Numbered from the stretch's first letter, positions 41,409-51,757 are shown. The stretch is 64,000 bases of DNA from Mycobacterium sp. 852002-51971_SCH5477799-a (GCF_001667145.1 NZ_LZIF01000086.1:1-64000), one strand, 5' to 3'. Numbers and translations: made by a program. The notes: generated by a model from the sequence alone, not told the origin.

Positions 41409-43322
41409 CTAGGCCTGGGTCATCGCGTAGTACGCGCCGCGCCGGGCCAGCAACTCGGCATGATCGCCCTGTTCGACAATCCGGCCGGCCTCGACCACCA
41501 AGATTCGGTCGGCATCGCGGATCGTTGAAAGCCGGTGCGCGATGAGGAAACTCGTGCGATCGCGACGCAGTTCACACATCGCGTGCTGAATAAGCGCTTC
41601 GGTGCGGGTATCGACCGAACTGGTTGCCTCGTCGAGGATCAACAATTGTGGGCGGGCGAGAAATGCGCGTGCGATGGTGATCAGTTGCTTTTCTCCGGCG
41701 CTGATGTTGCCTCCATCGCCGCTGATTCGGGTCTGATAGCCGGCCGGTAACGTCCGCACAAAACGGTCGACGTAGGCGGCCTTGGCGGCGTCGAGAACCT
41801 CGTCTTCGCCGGCGTCGGGACGTCCGTAGGCGATGTTCTCCGCGATCGTCCCTTCGTAAAGCCAGGTGTCTTGCAGCACCATGCCGATTCGCGACCGCAG
41901 CGTCTGGCGCTCCATCGTGGTGATGTCGACACCGTCGAGCAGGATCTGGCCCGCGTCGACGTCATAGAACCGCATCAGCAGGTTCACCAGTGTGGTCTTG
42001 CCCGCTCCGGTGGGCCCGACGATGGCGACCGTGCTGCCGGGTTCGGCGACCATGGACAGGTCCTCGATCACCGGCGTGCCCGGGCGGTAGGCGAAGCTCA
42101 CGTGCGCGAATTCGACGCGTCCACCCCGCTGCGGCGCGGTGCCGCCCGGGCTGGGTTGGGCGGCAGATGCGGCATCCGGCGATTCCTCGGGTTCGTCGAG
42201 CAGCGTGAAGACGCGTTCGGCGCTGGCCGCCCCGGATTGCAGGGTGTTGTACATCCCGGCCAGCTGGCTCAGCGGTGAATTGAATTGCCGCACATATTGA
42301 ATGAACGCCTGGATGTTGCCCAGGGTGATCTGGCCGGTGGCCACCTGCAGGCCGCCCCCCACGGCGACGGCGACGTAGCCGAGGTTGCCGATGAACGTTG
42401 TCGCCGGTGCCACCAACCCGGAGAAGAATTGAGCGCCGAAGCTCGCGTTGTAGACGTCCTCGTTGAGGGCGCGGAATTGCTCGCGCGCCGCCGCCTGGTG
42501 GCCGAACGTCCTGACCACGGTGAAACCGCTGTAGGTCTCCTCGATGTGGGCGTTGAGGCGGCCGATGCTGGTCCACTGGGTGACGAACAGCCGCTGGGAA
42601 CGTCGCGCGATCGCCCGCGTCGCCAACAGCGACAACGGCACCGTCAGCACCGTGATCACCACCAGCAGCGGCGAGATGGACAGCATCATCGCCAGTACCG
42701 CCACCACCGTCAGAACAGATGTCAGCAGCTGGCTGATCGTCATCGACAGCGACGATTGGATGTTGTCGATGTCGTTGGTGACGCGGCTCAGCAGCTCACC
42801 GCGCTGGCGGCCGTCGAAGTAGGACAACGGCAACCGATGGATCTTGTCCTCGACATCGGAACGCAGCGCCACCATGGTGCGCTGCACGGTGACGTTGAGT
42901 AGCCGCGCCTGCGCCCAAATCAGCACCGCGGAAACGAGGTAGAGGCCCAGCGCCAGCGTCAGGGTTCGGGCAACCGCCCCGAAGTCCACGCCTTGGCCCG
43001 GTACCACGTTCATTCCGAAAAGCAAGTCGGCGAAAGTGTTGGCGCCCCGGCTGCGTGCGGCGGCGACGGCCTGCGCCTTGGTGATTCCGGCGGGGAGCTG
43101 GCGTCCGATGACGCCGTTGAATAGCAAATCGGTGGCATGCCCCAGGATCCGCGGCACGACCACCCCGATGGCCGTGCCGGTGATTCCCAGGATGATCACC
43201 GCGACGCACAGCCGTCGTTGCGGCGCAAGCTGTTTGACCAGGCGGGTGGACCAGCTCCAGAAGTCATGCGAGCGGGTGGCGGGCGCGGGCCGGCGGCTCG
43301 CTTGGGCGGTCGCTCGGGTCAC
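41409..43322 (-). CDS. ABC exporter half-transporter, catalytically complete subunit (Rv1272c-like)
   Basis: A 637-residue fused membrane-ATPase protein with six helices (about 30-350) and a C-terminal ATPase. The ATPase has Walker [11 protein letters not shown], the signature NISAGEKQ, Walker [13 protein letters not shown] with the catalytic Glu, and the switch His in LIAHRLS. It should form a heterodimer with the upstream partner, whose catalytic residues are altered. Rv1272c has been linked to fatty acid import in M. tuberculosis despite its exporter fold. Its ATG overlaps the stop of the upstream gene by 4 bases. Confidence 0.94.
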   Translation of the reverse strand: MTRATAQASRRPAPATRSHDFWSWSTRLVKQLAPQRRLCVAVIILGITGTAIGVVVPRILGHATDLLFNGVIGRQLPAGITKAQAVAAARSRGANTFADLLFGMNVVPGQGVDFGAVARTLTLALGLYLVSAVLIWAQARLLNVTVQRTMVALRSDVEDKIHRLPLSYFDGRQRGELLSRVTNDIDNIQSSLSMTISQLLTSVLTVVAVLAMMLSISPLLVVITVLTVPLSLLATRAIARRSQRLFVTQWTSIGRLNAHIEETYSGFTVVRTFGHQAAAREQFRALNEDVYNASFGAQFFSGLVAPATTFIGNLGYVAVAVGGGLQVATGQITLGNIQAFIQYVRQFNSPLSQLAGMYNTLQSGAASAERVFTLLDEPEESPDAASAAQPSPGGTAPQRGGRVEFAHVSFAYRPGTPVIEDLSMVAEPGSTVAIVGPTGAGKTTLVNLLMRFYDVDAGQILLDGVDITTMERQTLRSRIGMVLQDTWLYEGTIAENIAYGRPDAGEDEVLDAAKAAYVDRFVRTLPAGYQTRISGDGGNISAGEKQLITIARAFLARPQLLILDEATSSVDTRTEALIQHAMCELRRDRTSFLIAHRLSTIRDADRILVVEAGRIVEQGDHAELLARRGAYYAMTQA

Positions 43323-45085
43323 GGCGGGCCCCCGAGTTGACCCGACCGCACGGCGCCGACCGACTGCGAGTCGGCGAATTCGGCGTAGGTCGTGCAGTCG
43401 GCCAGCAGTGACTCGTGCGTACCCGCGCCCACCAGGTTCCCGTTGTCGATCACGATCACCTGGTCGGCTTTGGCCGCGATCGAGATACGTTGTGTGACAA
43501 CGATGATGGTGGCATCGCCGGCGGCCGCCTGCAGGGAGGCGCGGACCCGGGCATCGGTGCGCGCGTCGAGCGCGGCGAATGAGTCGTCGAATAAATAGAT
43601 CGCCGGGCGGCGGATTACCGCCCGGGCGATGGCGAGTCGTTGCCGCTGCCCGCCGGAGAAGTTGATCCCGCCCTGGGCCACGCGCATGTGCAGCCCGTCA
43701 TCGTGGGCTCGCACGAAATCGTCTGCGGCGGCTAGCCGTAACGCCTCCCACATCTGTTCGTCGGTGACTTGCTGGTGTGGGGCGGCGCCATAACGCAGGT
43801 TGTCGGCGATCGTCCCGGAAAACAGGTAGCCGCGCTGGGGAACCAGTCCGATCGCCGACCACAGCCGCTCGGTCTGGTAATCGCGGACGTCGATGCCGTC
43901 GACCGTGACGGCACCGCCGGTCACGTCGTAGAGCCGGCAGATCAGCGAGACCAGCGTCGACTTGCCCGAGCCGGTGCTGCCGACGATCGCGGTAGTGGTT
44001 CCCGGCAGCGCGGTCAGGGAAATACCTTGCAGCAGTGGCCGATCGGCGCCCGGATAGGTGAACGTCGCCTCGTCCAAACGCACCGTTCCGGTGATCGCGC
44101 CGCGTGGGGATCGCGGATTCGAAGGGTCGGTGACGGCGGGGTGGGTGGCAAGCACCTCGGTGATCCGCTCGGCGCAGACGGAGGCCCGCGGCAACACCAC
44201 CAGCGTCATCGTCGCCATCAACACCGCCATCAGGATCTGGGTGAAGTAAGCCAGGAACGCGGTCAACGAGCCGACCTGCATCTGGCCGCGGTCGATGCGC
44301 AACCCGCCGAACCAGATCAGCGCGACGCTGGACACGTTGATGGTCAGTGTGGTGACGGGCAGCATCAACGCCTGCCAGTTGCCCGCGGTCAGTGCGGTCT
44401 TCGACAGCGCTGTGTTGGCGCGAGCGAAGCGGTCCCGCTCGAAATCCTCCCGGGCGAACGCCCGGACGACCCGGACGCCGGCCAACTGGTCACGCATCAC
44501 TCTGTTGATGCCGTCGATCAGGCCCTGCATGCGGCGTAACAGGGGCAGCATGTGCGACATCACCCAGTAGTTGGCCACCGCCATGATCGGCACGCTGACC
44601 AACAGCAGCCACGTCAGCGCGGCCTCCTGGCGGATGGCCATGTAGATCCCGCCGAGGCACATGATCGGGGCGGTCACCAGCACCGTGCCCGTGATCTGGA
44701 CCAGGTATTGGATCTGCCGCACGTCGTTGGTGCTGCGCGTCAGTAGCGTCGGCGCTCCGAATCGGGCGGTCTCGCGCTCGGAAAAGCTGGTGACGTGTTC
44801 GAACATCGCCGCGCGCAGGTCGCGTCCGAAGCCCATCCCGGTGCGGGAGCCGAAATACACCGCCCCGACCGAGCACAACACTTGCAATGCGGTGATCCCG
44901 AGCATCGCCATGCCGAGCCGGACGATTGTGGTGGTGTCGCCCTTGGCAACGCCCTCGTCGATGATTGCGGCGTTCACGGTCGGCAGATACAGCGACGCGA
45001 GGTTGCTGATCAGCTGCAGCGCCATCAGCACCGCCACCAGCCGTCGGTACGGCCGGATGTACTGGCGCAGCAGTGCCAGGAGCAT
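43319..45085 (-). CDS. ABC exporter half-transporter with degenerate ATPase site (Rv1273c-like)
   Basis: A 588-residue half-transporter with six helices, then an ATPase. The ATPase has Walker [10 protein letters not shown] and the signature NFSGGQRQR, but Walker B reads [11 protein letters not shown], where Asp replaces the catalytic Glu. The switch region reads VVTQRIS, where Gln replaces His. This is the pattern of the degenerate half in asymmetric exporters. It pairs with the following gene. ATG 45085 gives the conserved N-terminus [15 protein letters not shown]; the open frame extends to 45142. It is divergent from lprB. Confidence 0.94.
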   Translation of the reverse strand: MLLALLRQYIRPYRRLVAVLMALQLISNLASLYLPTVNAAIIDEGVAKGDTTTIVRLGMAMLGITALQVLCSVGAVYFGSRTGMGFGRDLRAAMFEHVTSFSERETARFGAPTLLTRSTNDVRQIQYLVQITGTVLVTAPIMCLGGIYMAIRQEAALTWLLLVSVPIMAVANYWVMSHMLPLLRRMQGLIDGINRVMRDQLAGVRVVRAFAREDFERDRFARANTALSKTALTAGNWQALMLPVTTLTINVSSVALIWFGGLRIDRGQMQVGSLTAFLAYFTQILMAVLMATMTLVVLPRASVCAERITEVLATHPAVTDPSNPRSPRGAITGTVRLDEATFTYPGADRPLLQGISLTALPGTTTAIVGSTGSGKSTLVSLICRLYDVTGGAVTVDGIDVRDYQTERLWSAIGLVPQRGYLFSGTIADNLRYGAAPHQQVTDEQMWEALRLAAADDFVRAHDDGLHMRVAQGGINFSGGQRQRLAIARAVIRRPAIYLFDDSFAALDARTDARVRASLQAAAGDATIIVVTQRISIAAKADQVIVIDNGNLVGAGTHESLLADCTTYAEFADSQSVGAVRSGQLGGPP

Positions 45086-45267
45086 TGGGTAACTGTCGCA
45101 TACCGCCCGCCCGGCCGTCCCCGTCAACCGCCGGACGGTCAAAGTCCGCGCCGCACTTGTTGGCGGCTTCGAATTGCCTGCTCAGGCGCGTCGGTGGTTG
45201 ACCCGCTGGGCTGCCGCTACAGTGCATCGTGTGGACCAGCAGCGGGCGGAACGGAAGCAGGGCAGCG

Positions 45268-45825
45268 GTGCGGCGTGACACGAGGGCGCTGGCCCTTGTG
45301 GCGTCAGCATTGACGATCCTGATCCCCGCGGCCGCGGGTTGCTCGGATTCCGGCGACAACAAACCGGGGGCGTCGGCGTCGTCGACGCCGCAGAACGGCC
45401 AGGGCAGCCATGGTGCGATGTTCCCGCAATGCGGCGGGATCAGCGACCAGACCGTAGCGGAGCTCACCAAGGTCACTGGACTGATCAACACCGCCCGCAA
45501 CTCCGTCGGATGCCAGTGGCTCGCGGGCGGCGGCATCCTCGGGCCGCACTTCTCCTTCTCTTGGTATCGCGGTAGCCCCATCGGACGCGAACGCAAAACC
45601 GAGGAACTCTCGCGTGCCAGCGTCGATGACATCAACATCAACGGCCACGGCGGTTTCATCGCCGTCGGCAACGAACCCAACCTGGGCGACTCGCTGTGCG
45701 AGGTGGGCATTCAGTTCCAGGACGACTTTATTGAATGGTCAATCAGCTTCAGTCAGAAGCCGTTCCCGCCGCCGTGTGACATAGCGAAAGAACTGGCTCG
45801 TCAATCGATTGCGAACTCGAAATGA
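45268..45825 (+). CDS. lprB: Lipoprotein LprB
   Basis: A 185-residue lipoprotein with lipobox PAAAGC (Cys25) and a DUF3558-type domain: MFPQCGGISDQTVAELTKVTGLINTARNSVGCQWLAGGGILGPHFSFSWYRGSPIGRERKTEELSRASVDDINI. The GTG at 45268 matches the M. tuberculosis length. An alternative GTG at 45229 follows a TACAGT -10-like hexamer (45218-45223) at leaderless distance and would add 13 residues. The role is unknown. Its stop overlaps the ATG of lprC. Confidence 0.9.
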   Translation: MRRDTRALALVASALTILIPAAAGCSDSGDNKPGASASSTPQNGQGSHGAMFPQCGGISDQTVAELTKVTGLINTARNSVGCQWLAGGGILGPHFSFSWYRGSPIGRERKTEELSRASVDDININGHGGFIAVGNEPNLGDSLCEVGIQFQDDFIEWSISFSQKPFPPPCDIAKELARQSIANSK

Positions 45826-46394
45826 TGGCCGCGATGCGTGCCGAATCGCGCAGCAGGCGGACTGCCCGCATTGCCGCGGCCGTAGTGGTCGCCGCGCTGC
45901 TGGTGTTGACTGGCTGTTCCCGCTCGATCGGGGGCAACGCGGTCAAGGCGGGTGGCAATGTGCCCCGCAACAACAACTCCCAGCAGCAGTATCCGAACCT
46001 GCTCAAGGAATGCGAGGTCTTGACCAGTGACATCCTGGCCAAGACCGTGGGCGCCGACCCGCTCGACATTCAGAGCACGTTCGTTGGTGCGATCTGCCGC
46101 TGGCAGGCGGCCAACCCGGCCGGCCTGATCGACATCACCCGGTTCTGGTTCGAGCAGGGCAGCCTGTCCAACGAGCGCAAGGTCGCGGAATTCTTGAAAT
46201 ACAAGATCGAGACGCGTTCGATCGCCGGCATCGACTCGATCGTGATGCGGCCCGACGACGCGAACGGTGCGTGCGGCGTGGCCAGCGACGCGGCCGGGGT
46301 GGTCGGATGGTGGATCAACCCCCAGGCTCCGGGCATCGACGCGTGCGGACAGGCCATCAAGCTGATGGAGCTGACGCTGGCCACCAACTCCTGA
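45822..46394 (+). CDS. lprC: Lipoprotein LprC
   Basis: A 190-residue DUF3558-type lipoprotein. A basic head and hydrophobic segment end in lipobox LVLTGC (Cys32), and then follow an Asn/Gln-rich stretch and the domain LLKECEVLTSDILAKTVGADPLDIQSTFVGAICRWQAANPAGLIDITRFWFEQGSLSNERKVAEFLKYKIE. It is clearly a paralogue of LprB; both share the (S/N)ERK..E pattern and paired cysteines. The ATG overlaps the lprB stop (ATGA). Envelope role unknown; an ATG at codon 5 is an alternative start. Confidence 0.9.
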   Translation: MMAAMRAESRSRRTARIAAAVVVAALLVLTGCSRSIGGNAVKAGGNVPRNNNSQQQYPNLLKECEVLTSDILAKTVGADPLDIQSTFVGAICRWQAANPAGLIDITRFWFEQGSLSNERKVAEFLKYKIETRSIAGIDSIVMRPDDANGACGVASDAAGVVGWWINPQAPGIDACGQAIKLMELTLATNS

Positions 46395-46401
46395 TCGAGG
46401 C

Positions 46402-46905
46402 TCATCGCGGCACCTCGAAGTCGATCAGCGTCGCCACGCCGAGTTCCACGTCTTTCCAGGCGCCCGGCACGGTAAGCACCGCGATCGCAGACGTCGGAAA
46501 TTTGGCCGAAATCCGTTTCGCGGCGCCGACATTCGTGTCTCCGGCGTCGCGCAACCCCAGCGCCAGGGTTGACATCGTCGGCTCGTGTCCGATGACAAGC
46601 AGCGTGCTGACGTCGTCGTCCACCGTGTTGATCTCGTCGATCAGCGTGCCGGGAGTGCTCGCATAGAGGCGCTCGCTGTAGCGCACCGGCGCATCGATGC
46701 GGGTGTTCAGCAGGGTCTCGCGGGTGCGTGTCGCCGTGGAGCACAGCACGTGGTCAATGGTGGGTGCGTGGGCACGCAGCCAGTCGCCCGCCAGCCCGGC
46801 CTGCCGGATGCCGCGCGGCGCCAACGGCCGATCATGGTCGGCGACGCCGGGCGGGTAATCGGACTTCGCGTGCCGCATCAACAGCAAGGTGCGCTGGTCA
46901 ATCAC
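46402..46905 (-). CDS. SixA-like histidine phosphatase (Rv1276c-like)
   Basis: A 167-residue branch-1 histidine-phosphatase. The catalytic LLLMRHAKSDYPPGVADHDRPLAPRG contains the RHG-type motif (RHAK), with further residues in CSTATRTRETL and the second histidine in LLVIGHEPTMSTLAL. It probably dephosphorylates phosphohistidine or a small phosphoester. GTG 46905 gives the conserved start VIDQRTLLLMRHAK. It is convergent with lprC. Confidence 0.92.
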   Translation of the reverse strand: MIDQRTLLLMRHAKSDYPPGVADHDRPLAPRGIRQAGLAGDWLRAHAPTIDHVLCSTATRTRETLLNTRIDAPVRYSERLYASTPGTLIDEINTVDDDVSTLLVIGHEPTMSTLALGLRDAGDTNVGAAKRISAKFPTSAIAVLTVPGAWKDVELGVATLIDFEVPR

Positions 46906-47064
46906 GAGCAATCAGATTAATCAGTGCGGCCGCGAGTTGTCGCCATCACCAATGGGGACGAATCCTAAATCCTCTGCGAATTTGTCCCGGGCGTTGTAGA
47001 ACTTGGAATAGCAGTCCCCGCTCGAGGCACGCGCTGCCATTGCCGAAGCCAGAAGGCGTTTACA

Positions 47065-47643
47065 GTGAAAGAGTCGTTGCGCACGGGAATTAGATTACTT
47101 GCGGCACTGGGGGTCGCCTTGTGGGCAATCCTCGATTCGCCGGTGGCCTGGGCCGGGCCGGGCGGCAACCTTCCGGGCCCCGGCGTGTGCGACTATCCCG
47201 GTGTTGGCGGAAGCACTTTCGAGGCGGGGGCCACGACGTACTACTGTGATTTTCCCGTCGAAGAGAACAGCACGCACTGGCACTGCGAATATGGCGGATG
47301 GAATATGGGTGGCCCAGGTGGCAATGCCCCCATCGGGGGAAGTTTCATGGGCTTCGGGTTGACTATTCCTGCAGGCGATTTCGGGGGTGCTTCCGGTAGC
47401 TGTTCATGGCGCTGGCCGGATAACACTATCGGCCCCGCACCGAATCCGCCGGGGGCGTGGAAGAACTACTTGGTGCCCAAGCCGCCACCGCCCGAACATC
47501 GGGCACCCCCGACTCCACCGGCTGAGCCAGAGTCCGGACCACCACCGGTAATGAACCCGATTCCCAGCGATGAGCCACAGACGCCGGCCTACACCAACCC
47601 GGCGTTTCCGAATCCCGGCCGGCCTCAGAACCCGCCAAGTTAG
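47065..47643 (+). CDS. Secreted proline-rich protein with cysteine-containing head
   Basis: A 192-residue exported protein with signal peptide KESLRTGIRLLAALGVALWAILDSPVAWA. The mature head (about 30-135) is GPGGNLPGPGVCDYPGVGGSTFEAGATTYYCDFPVEENSTHWHCEYGG..., with four cysteines, many glycines and CSWRWPDN. The tail from about 136 is strongly Pro-rich (VPKPPPPEHRAPPTPPAEPESGPPP). I do not recognise a characterised function; related small secreted proteins occur in mycobacteria. A GTG start is used. In M. tuberculosis Rv1276c and Rv1277 are adjacent, so this is an added gene. Confidence 0.75.
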   Translation: MKESLRTGIRLLAALGVALWAILDSPVAWAGPGGNLPGPGVCDYPGVGGSTFEAGATTYYCDFPVEENSTHWHCEYGGWNMGGPGGNAPIGGSFMGFGLTIPAGDFGGASGSCSWRWPDNTIGPAPNPPGAWKNYLVPKPPPPEHRAPPTPPAEPESGPPPVMNPIPSDEPQTPAYTNPAFPNPGRPQNPPS

Positions 47644-47990
47644 CTTGTCGCAGCCACAACGGCCTCAAGCTCGTTGGGTTTCGTGGGATCGTATCGGAAG
47701 TGTTGTTCGCCAATGTGGTTCGAAGCGGGCCCCGGATGCTGAGCTTGGCTGATTGCAGAGGCTTGTACATGACGCGACGTAGATTCGTACTCGCACAACT
47801 CATTTGAAGAATGGGTCGCGAGCAGTTCCCGAAGGTTGCCTTCGGCCGGTGTTGCCCGATTCGGCGCGTTTATCAAGAGCTAGATTTCTCAGACCAAGAC
47901 CTGCCGGCCGAGGTCCCGCGTCTTGTCGGTGCGCAGACCTAAACTCGCGATGCCCTGGTAAACACGCACTTCGAAGGGGGTCAAGCGGGC
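47644..47990 (+). other. 347-bp spacer before the SbcD-like gene
   Basis: No convincing gene is present; a 78-codon minus-strand frame here shows no family signal. A perfect hairpin CCGAAGG-TTG-CCTTCGG lies at 47829-47845 and could be a terminator or part of an untranslated leader. GAAGGGGG (from about 47972) precedes the next ATG at 47991. Confidence 0.4.
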
Positions 47991-49142
47991 ATGCGATTCC
48001 TGCACACAGCCGACTGGCAGCTGGGCATGACCAGGCACTTCCTCGCTGGTGACGCGCAGCCGCGCTATTCGGCGGCGCGCCGTGACGCGGTTGCCGGTCT
48101 GGGAGTGCTGGCCGCGGAAGTCGGCGCCGAGTTCGTCGTGGTCTCGGGTGATGTCTTCGAACACAATCAGCTTCCGCCCAAGGTGATCGGGCAATCTCTG
48201 GAAGCCATGCGCGCCATCGGAATTCCGGTGTACCTGTTGCCGGGCAACCACGATCCCCTGGATGCCTCATCGGTGTATACCAACGCATTGTTCACCGCCG
48301 GACGTCCCGACAACGTCGTTGTGCTCGATCAGGGCGGGGTGCATCAGGTGCGCCCCGGGCTGGAGATCGTCGCCGCCCCGTGGCGGTCGAAGGTGCCGAC
48401 CGCCGACCTGGTCGCCGACGTCCTCGAGGACCTGCCCGCGGGTGCGAGCACTCGCATCCTCGTCGCGCACGGCGGTGTCGACGTGTTGGATCCCGATCGG
48501 GACAAGCCCTCGCTGATCCGGCTCGCCAAGGTCGACGGCGCGCTGTCCCGCGGCGCGGTGCACTATGTGGCGCTGGGGGACAAGCACTCACTCACCCAGG
48601 TCGGCGGCAGCGGTCGGGTGTGGTACTCCGGCTCCCCGGAAGTCACCAACTTCGACGATGTCGAATCCGACCCCGGTCATGTCCTGATCGTCGACATCGA
48701 CGAAGACGACCCGCAGCGGGCGGTCGCCGTCACACCACGGCACGTCGGACACTGGCGGTTCGTCACGATGCACCGGCAGGTCGACACCAGCCGCGACATC
48801 GCCGACCTCGACATGAATCTGGACCTGATGACGGAGAAGGAGCGAACCGTCGTGCGCCTGGGGCTGACCGGTTCGTTGACAGTCACCGACCGCGCCGCAC
48901 TGGACGCCTGCCTGGACAAATACGCGCGGTTGTTCGCCTGGCTGGGCCTGTGGGAACGCCGCACCGAACTGGCGGTGATCCCGGCCGACGGCGAGTTCAG
49001 CGATCTCGGCATCGGAGGCTTCGCCGCCGCGGCGGTCGAGGAGCTGGTGGCCACGGCGCGCGAGGAGGGCTGCGCTACCGCCTCCGATGCGCAGGCGGCA
49101 CTGGCGTTACTGCTGCGCCTCACCGAGCGGGGCGCGGCGTGA
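47991..49142 (+). CDS. SbcD/Mre11-like nuclease subunit (Rv1277-like)
   Basis: A 383-residue calcineurin-fold phosphoesterase. Its metal-binding motifs appear in order: MRFLHTADWQLGM, VVVSGDVFEHNQLP, LLPGNHDPLDASS, LVAHGGVDVL and ALGDKHS. It resembles the Mre11/SbcD/YhaO group, which works with an SMC-type ATPase on DNA ends. The C-terminal region from about 270 is helical and likely binds the partner. Its TGA is nested in the GTG of the SbcC-like gene, so they form a coupled pair. Confidence 0.92.
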   Translation: MRFLHTADWQLGMTRHFLAGDAQPRYSAARRDAVAGLGVLAAEVGAEFVVVSGDVFEHNQLPPKVIGQSLEAMRAIGIPVYLLPGNHDPLDASSVYTNALFTAGRPDNVVVLDQGGVHQVRPGLEIVAAPWRSKVPTADLVADVLEDLPAGASTRILVAHGGVDVLDPDRDKPSLIRLAKVDGALSRGAVHYVALGDKHSLTQVGGSGRVWYSGSPEVTNFDDVESDPGHVLIVDIDEDDPQRAVAVTPRHVGHWRFVTMHRQVDTSRDIADLDMNLDLMTEKERTVVRLGLTGSLTVTDRAALDACLDKYARLFAWLGLWERRTELAVIPADGEFSDLGIGGFAAAAVEELVATAREEGCATASDAQAALALLLRLTERGAA

Positions 49143-51757
49143 AGCTGCACCGGCTGACCCTGACCAATTACCGCGGCATTTCGCACCGCGAAATCGAATT
49201 CCCCGACCATGGCGTCGTGGTGGTGTGCGGCGCCAACGAGATCGGCAAGTCGTCGATGATCGAAGCTTTGGACCTGCTCCTGGAAGCGCGGGACCGCTCG
49301 ACGAAGAGGGAAGTCAAGCAGGTCAAACCGACCCACAGCGATGTTAGTTCGGAAGTATCCGCGGAAATCAGTTGCGGGCCTTATCGTTTCGTCTATCGCA
49401 AGCGGTTCCACAAGAAGTGCGAAACGGAGCTGACGGTCATCCGGCCGTGCCGCGAACAACTGACCGGCGACGAAGCCCACGAACGGGTCCGGGCGATGCT
49501 GGCCGAGACGGTGGACAGCGACCTGTGGCACGCCCAGCGGGTGCTGCAGTCAGCCTCGACGGCAGCGGTGGACTTGTCCGGGTGCGACGCGCTCTCGCGG
49601 GCGCTTGATGTGGCCGCCGGCAACAGCGGGGGGCTGTGCGGCACCGAGCCTTTGCTGATCGAGCGCATCGACGCCGAATACGGGCGTTACTTCACCGCGA
49701 CCGGACGGCCGACGGGCGAGTGGGCCGCCGCGATCACCCGCCTGGCCGACGCCGAGGCCGCGGTCGCCGAGTGCGCGGCGGCCGTCGCCGAGGTCGACGA
49801 CCGGGTGGCTCGCCATGCCGTGTTGACCGAGCAGGTGGACGACCTCTCGCAGCGCCGAATTGCCGTCGGGCCGCGGGTTGCCGCCGCGCAGGAAGCCGCC
49901 GACAAAATCGCGGCGCTAACCGCGCAGCGGCGCGAAGCTGAGCTTGTCGCCGGGGCCGCTGCCGCCACCGCGGCGGCGGCGAACGGCGCCCACACCGCGC
50001 GCCGGCAACTGCTCACCGAAATCGACACCCGCGCGAGCGCTGTGGCCGAAATACGAACGCAGACAATGGAAGCCGTGGAAGCCCAAGCCGCCGCGAGCGT
50101 GGAGGCGGAAGCGGCCGGCGCCGCTCTGCAACAGGCCACCGAGGCCCTTGCCGAGCTGCAACGCCGAACCGAATCTGCGCGGTGCACGGTCGACCAACTC
50201 GCCAACCGCGATGAGGCCGAGCGGATAACCGCCCGCCTAGCCAAGATCGATGCCATCAAGCGGGAGCGCGAGCGGATTGGCGCCGAGCTCGGCGCCATCG
50301 CCGTCACCGCGGCGGTGCTGCGACGAATCGAGGATGCCGCGGCCGCCTTTGATCGCACCGGCGACCAGCTGACGCTGACCTCGGCGGCCGTCGAATTCAG
50401 TGCTGCCGCAGACATTCAACTGGTCGTCGCCGGCCGGCAGATCTCGCTGCCGGCCGGGAAGAGCTGGTCGATCACCGCCGCCGGACCCACCGCGGTGGAG
50501 GTGCCCGGCGTCCTGACCGCCAGGGTCACCCCGGGCGCGACCACACTGGACATCCACGCCAAACACGCCGCGGCACAAGAGGAGTTGGCAGCGGCGCTGG
50601 CGGCCGGTCAGGTGTCCGACCTCGCCGCGGCGCGATCCGCCGATCAGCGTCGTCGCGAGCTGCAGAGCACACGCGAGCAGCTCACCGCGACCCTGGCCGG
50701 TCTATGCGGTGACGAACGGGTCGAGGAGCTGCGGTCGCGGCTGGCGCAGCTGCGCGCCGACGTCGCCGGGGCCGAACTCGTTCTCACCGATATCGGTGCC
50801 GCCCGCGCCGAGCTCGCCGCGGTCCTTCAGGCCCACGCGGCCGCATCGAAGGAATGCGACGCCCTCCGTCAGGCCGCCACCGCCGCCGCGAGCGGGCTCG
50901 CCGAGTTGTCCACGCGGGCAACGGTTCTGCAGAACAGCTTACAGACTCAGCGCGCCGAGCTGGACGCCGCTGCCGGCCGGCTGGCGACCGAGCGCGCGTC
51001 GGCCGGTGACGACGAACTCGCGGCCTCTTCAGCCACTGCGACGGGTGCTGCGCAGGCCGCGCAACAACGAGTCACCGAACTCGCCGACGCGCTGGCGGCG
51101 GCCGCGCCCGATGCGGTCGCCATCGAATTGGCCGATGCCAAGAAGGAAGCCGACTCGGTGTGCGAGCGCTACGAGGAAGCCGCCCGCGCGTTGCGTGAAA
51201 TCACCATCGAACTCTCGGTGTTCGGCAGTGAGGGGCGGCAGGGCAAGCTCGACGCCGCCGAAACAGAACGCGAGCACGCCGCCACCGAACACAGCCAGGT
51301 GGGCGGTCGCGCGCGGGCCGCGCAGCTGCTGCGCTCGGTCATGACGCGCCACCGCGACACCACCCGGCAGCGTTACGTCGAGCCCTACCGCGCCGAACTG
51401 CAGAGGCTCGGCCGCCCGGTGTTCGGCCCGAGTTTCGAGGTCGACATCGACAGCGACTTGTGCATCCGCAGCCGCACCCTGAACGGCATCACGGTGCCCT
51501 ACGAATCGTTATCGGGCGGCGCGAAGGAGCAACTAGGCATCCTGGCGCGGCTGGCCGGCGCGGCCCTGGTCGCCAAGGAGGACGCTGTCCCTGTGGTGGT
51601 CGACGACGCCCTCGGTTTCACCGACCCGGACCGGTTGACCAAGATGGGGGAGTTGTTCGACACCGTGGGAACCCACGGGCAGGTAATCGTGCTCACCTGT
51701 AGCCCCGATCGCTACGACGGTGTCAAGGGCGCCCACCGCATCGTGCTCAGCGCTTAG
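49139..51757 (+). CDS. SbcC/Rad50-like ATPase with non-hook middle (Rv1278-like)
   Basis: An 872-residue SMC-type ATPase. Walker A is CGANEIGKSS (30-39), followed by long Ala/Glu/Arg coiled coils. The signature LSGGAKEQLGILARL lies near 790 and Walker B PVVVDDALGFTDPDRL near 820. The coiled coil is broken at about 405-475 by a compact beta-rich stretch (IQLVVAGRQISLPAGKSWSIT...GVLTARVTPGATTLDI). No CxxC zinc hook is present. It starts at GTG 49139 inside the SbcD stop. The pair probably processes DNA breaks or replication intermediates. Confidence 0.9.
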   Translation: MKLHRLTLTNYRGISHREIEFPDHGVVVVCGANEIGKSSMIEALDLLLEARDRSTKREVKQVKPTHSDVSSEVSAEISCGPYRFVYRKRFHKKCETELTVIRPCREQLTGDEAHERVRAMLAETVDSDLWHAQRVLQSASTAAVDLSGCDALSRALDVAAGNSGGLCGTEPLLIERIDAEYGRYFTATGRPTGEWAAAITRLADAEAAVAECAAAVAEVDDRVARHAVLTEQVDDLSQRRIAVGPRVAAAQEAADKIAALTAQRREAELVAGAAAATAAAANGAHTARRQLLTEIDTRASAVAEIRTQTMEAVEAQAAASVEAEAAGAALQQATEALAELQRRTESARCTVDQLANRDEAERITARLAKIDAIKRERERIGAELGAIAVTAAVLRRIEDAAAAFDRTGDQLTLTSAAVEFSAAADIQLVVAGRQISLPAGKSWSITAAGPTAVEVPGVLTARVTPGATTLDIHAKHAAAQEELAAALAAGQVSDLAAARSADQRRRELQSTREQLTATLAGLCGDERVEELRSRLAQLRADVAGAELVLTDIGAARAELAAVLQAHAAASKECDALRQAATAAASGLAELSTRATVLQNSLQTQRAELDAAAGRLATERASAGDDELAASSATATGAAQAAQQRVTELADALAAAAPDAVAIELADAKKEADSVCERYEEAARALREITIELSVFGSEGRQGKLDAAETEREHAATEHSQVGGRARAAQLLRSVMTRHRDTTRQRYVEPYRAELQRLGRPVFGPSFEVDIDSDLCIRSRTLNGITVPYESLSGGAKEQLGILARLAGAALVAKEDAVPVVVDDALGFTDPDRLTKMGELFDTVGTHGQVIVLTCSPDRYDGVKGAHRIVLSA

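Noticed and set aside
47640-47876. 78-codon minus-strand ORF in the spacer before the SbcD-like gene
   Set aside because: No ribosome-binding site, no recognisable family and composition unlike neighbouring proteins; weak evidence only.
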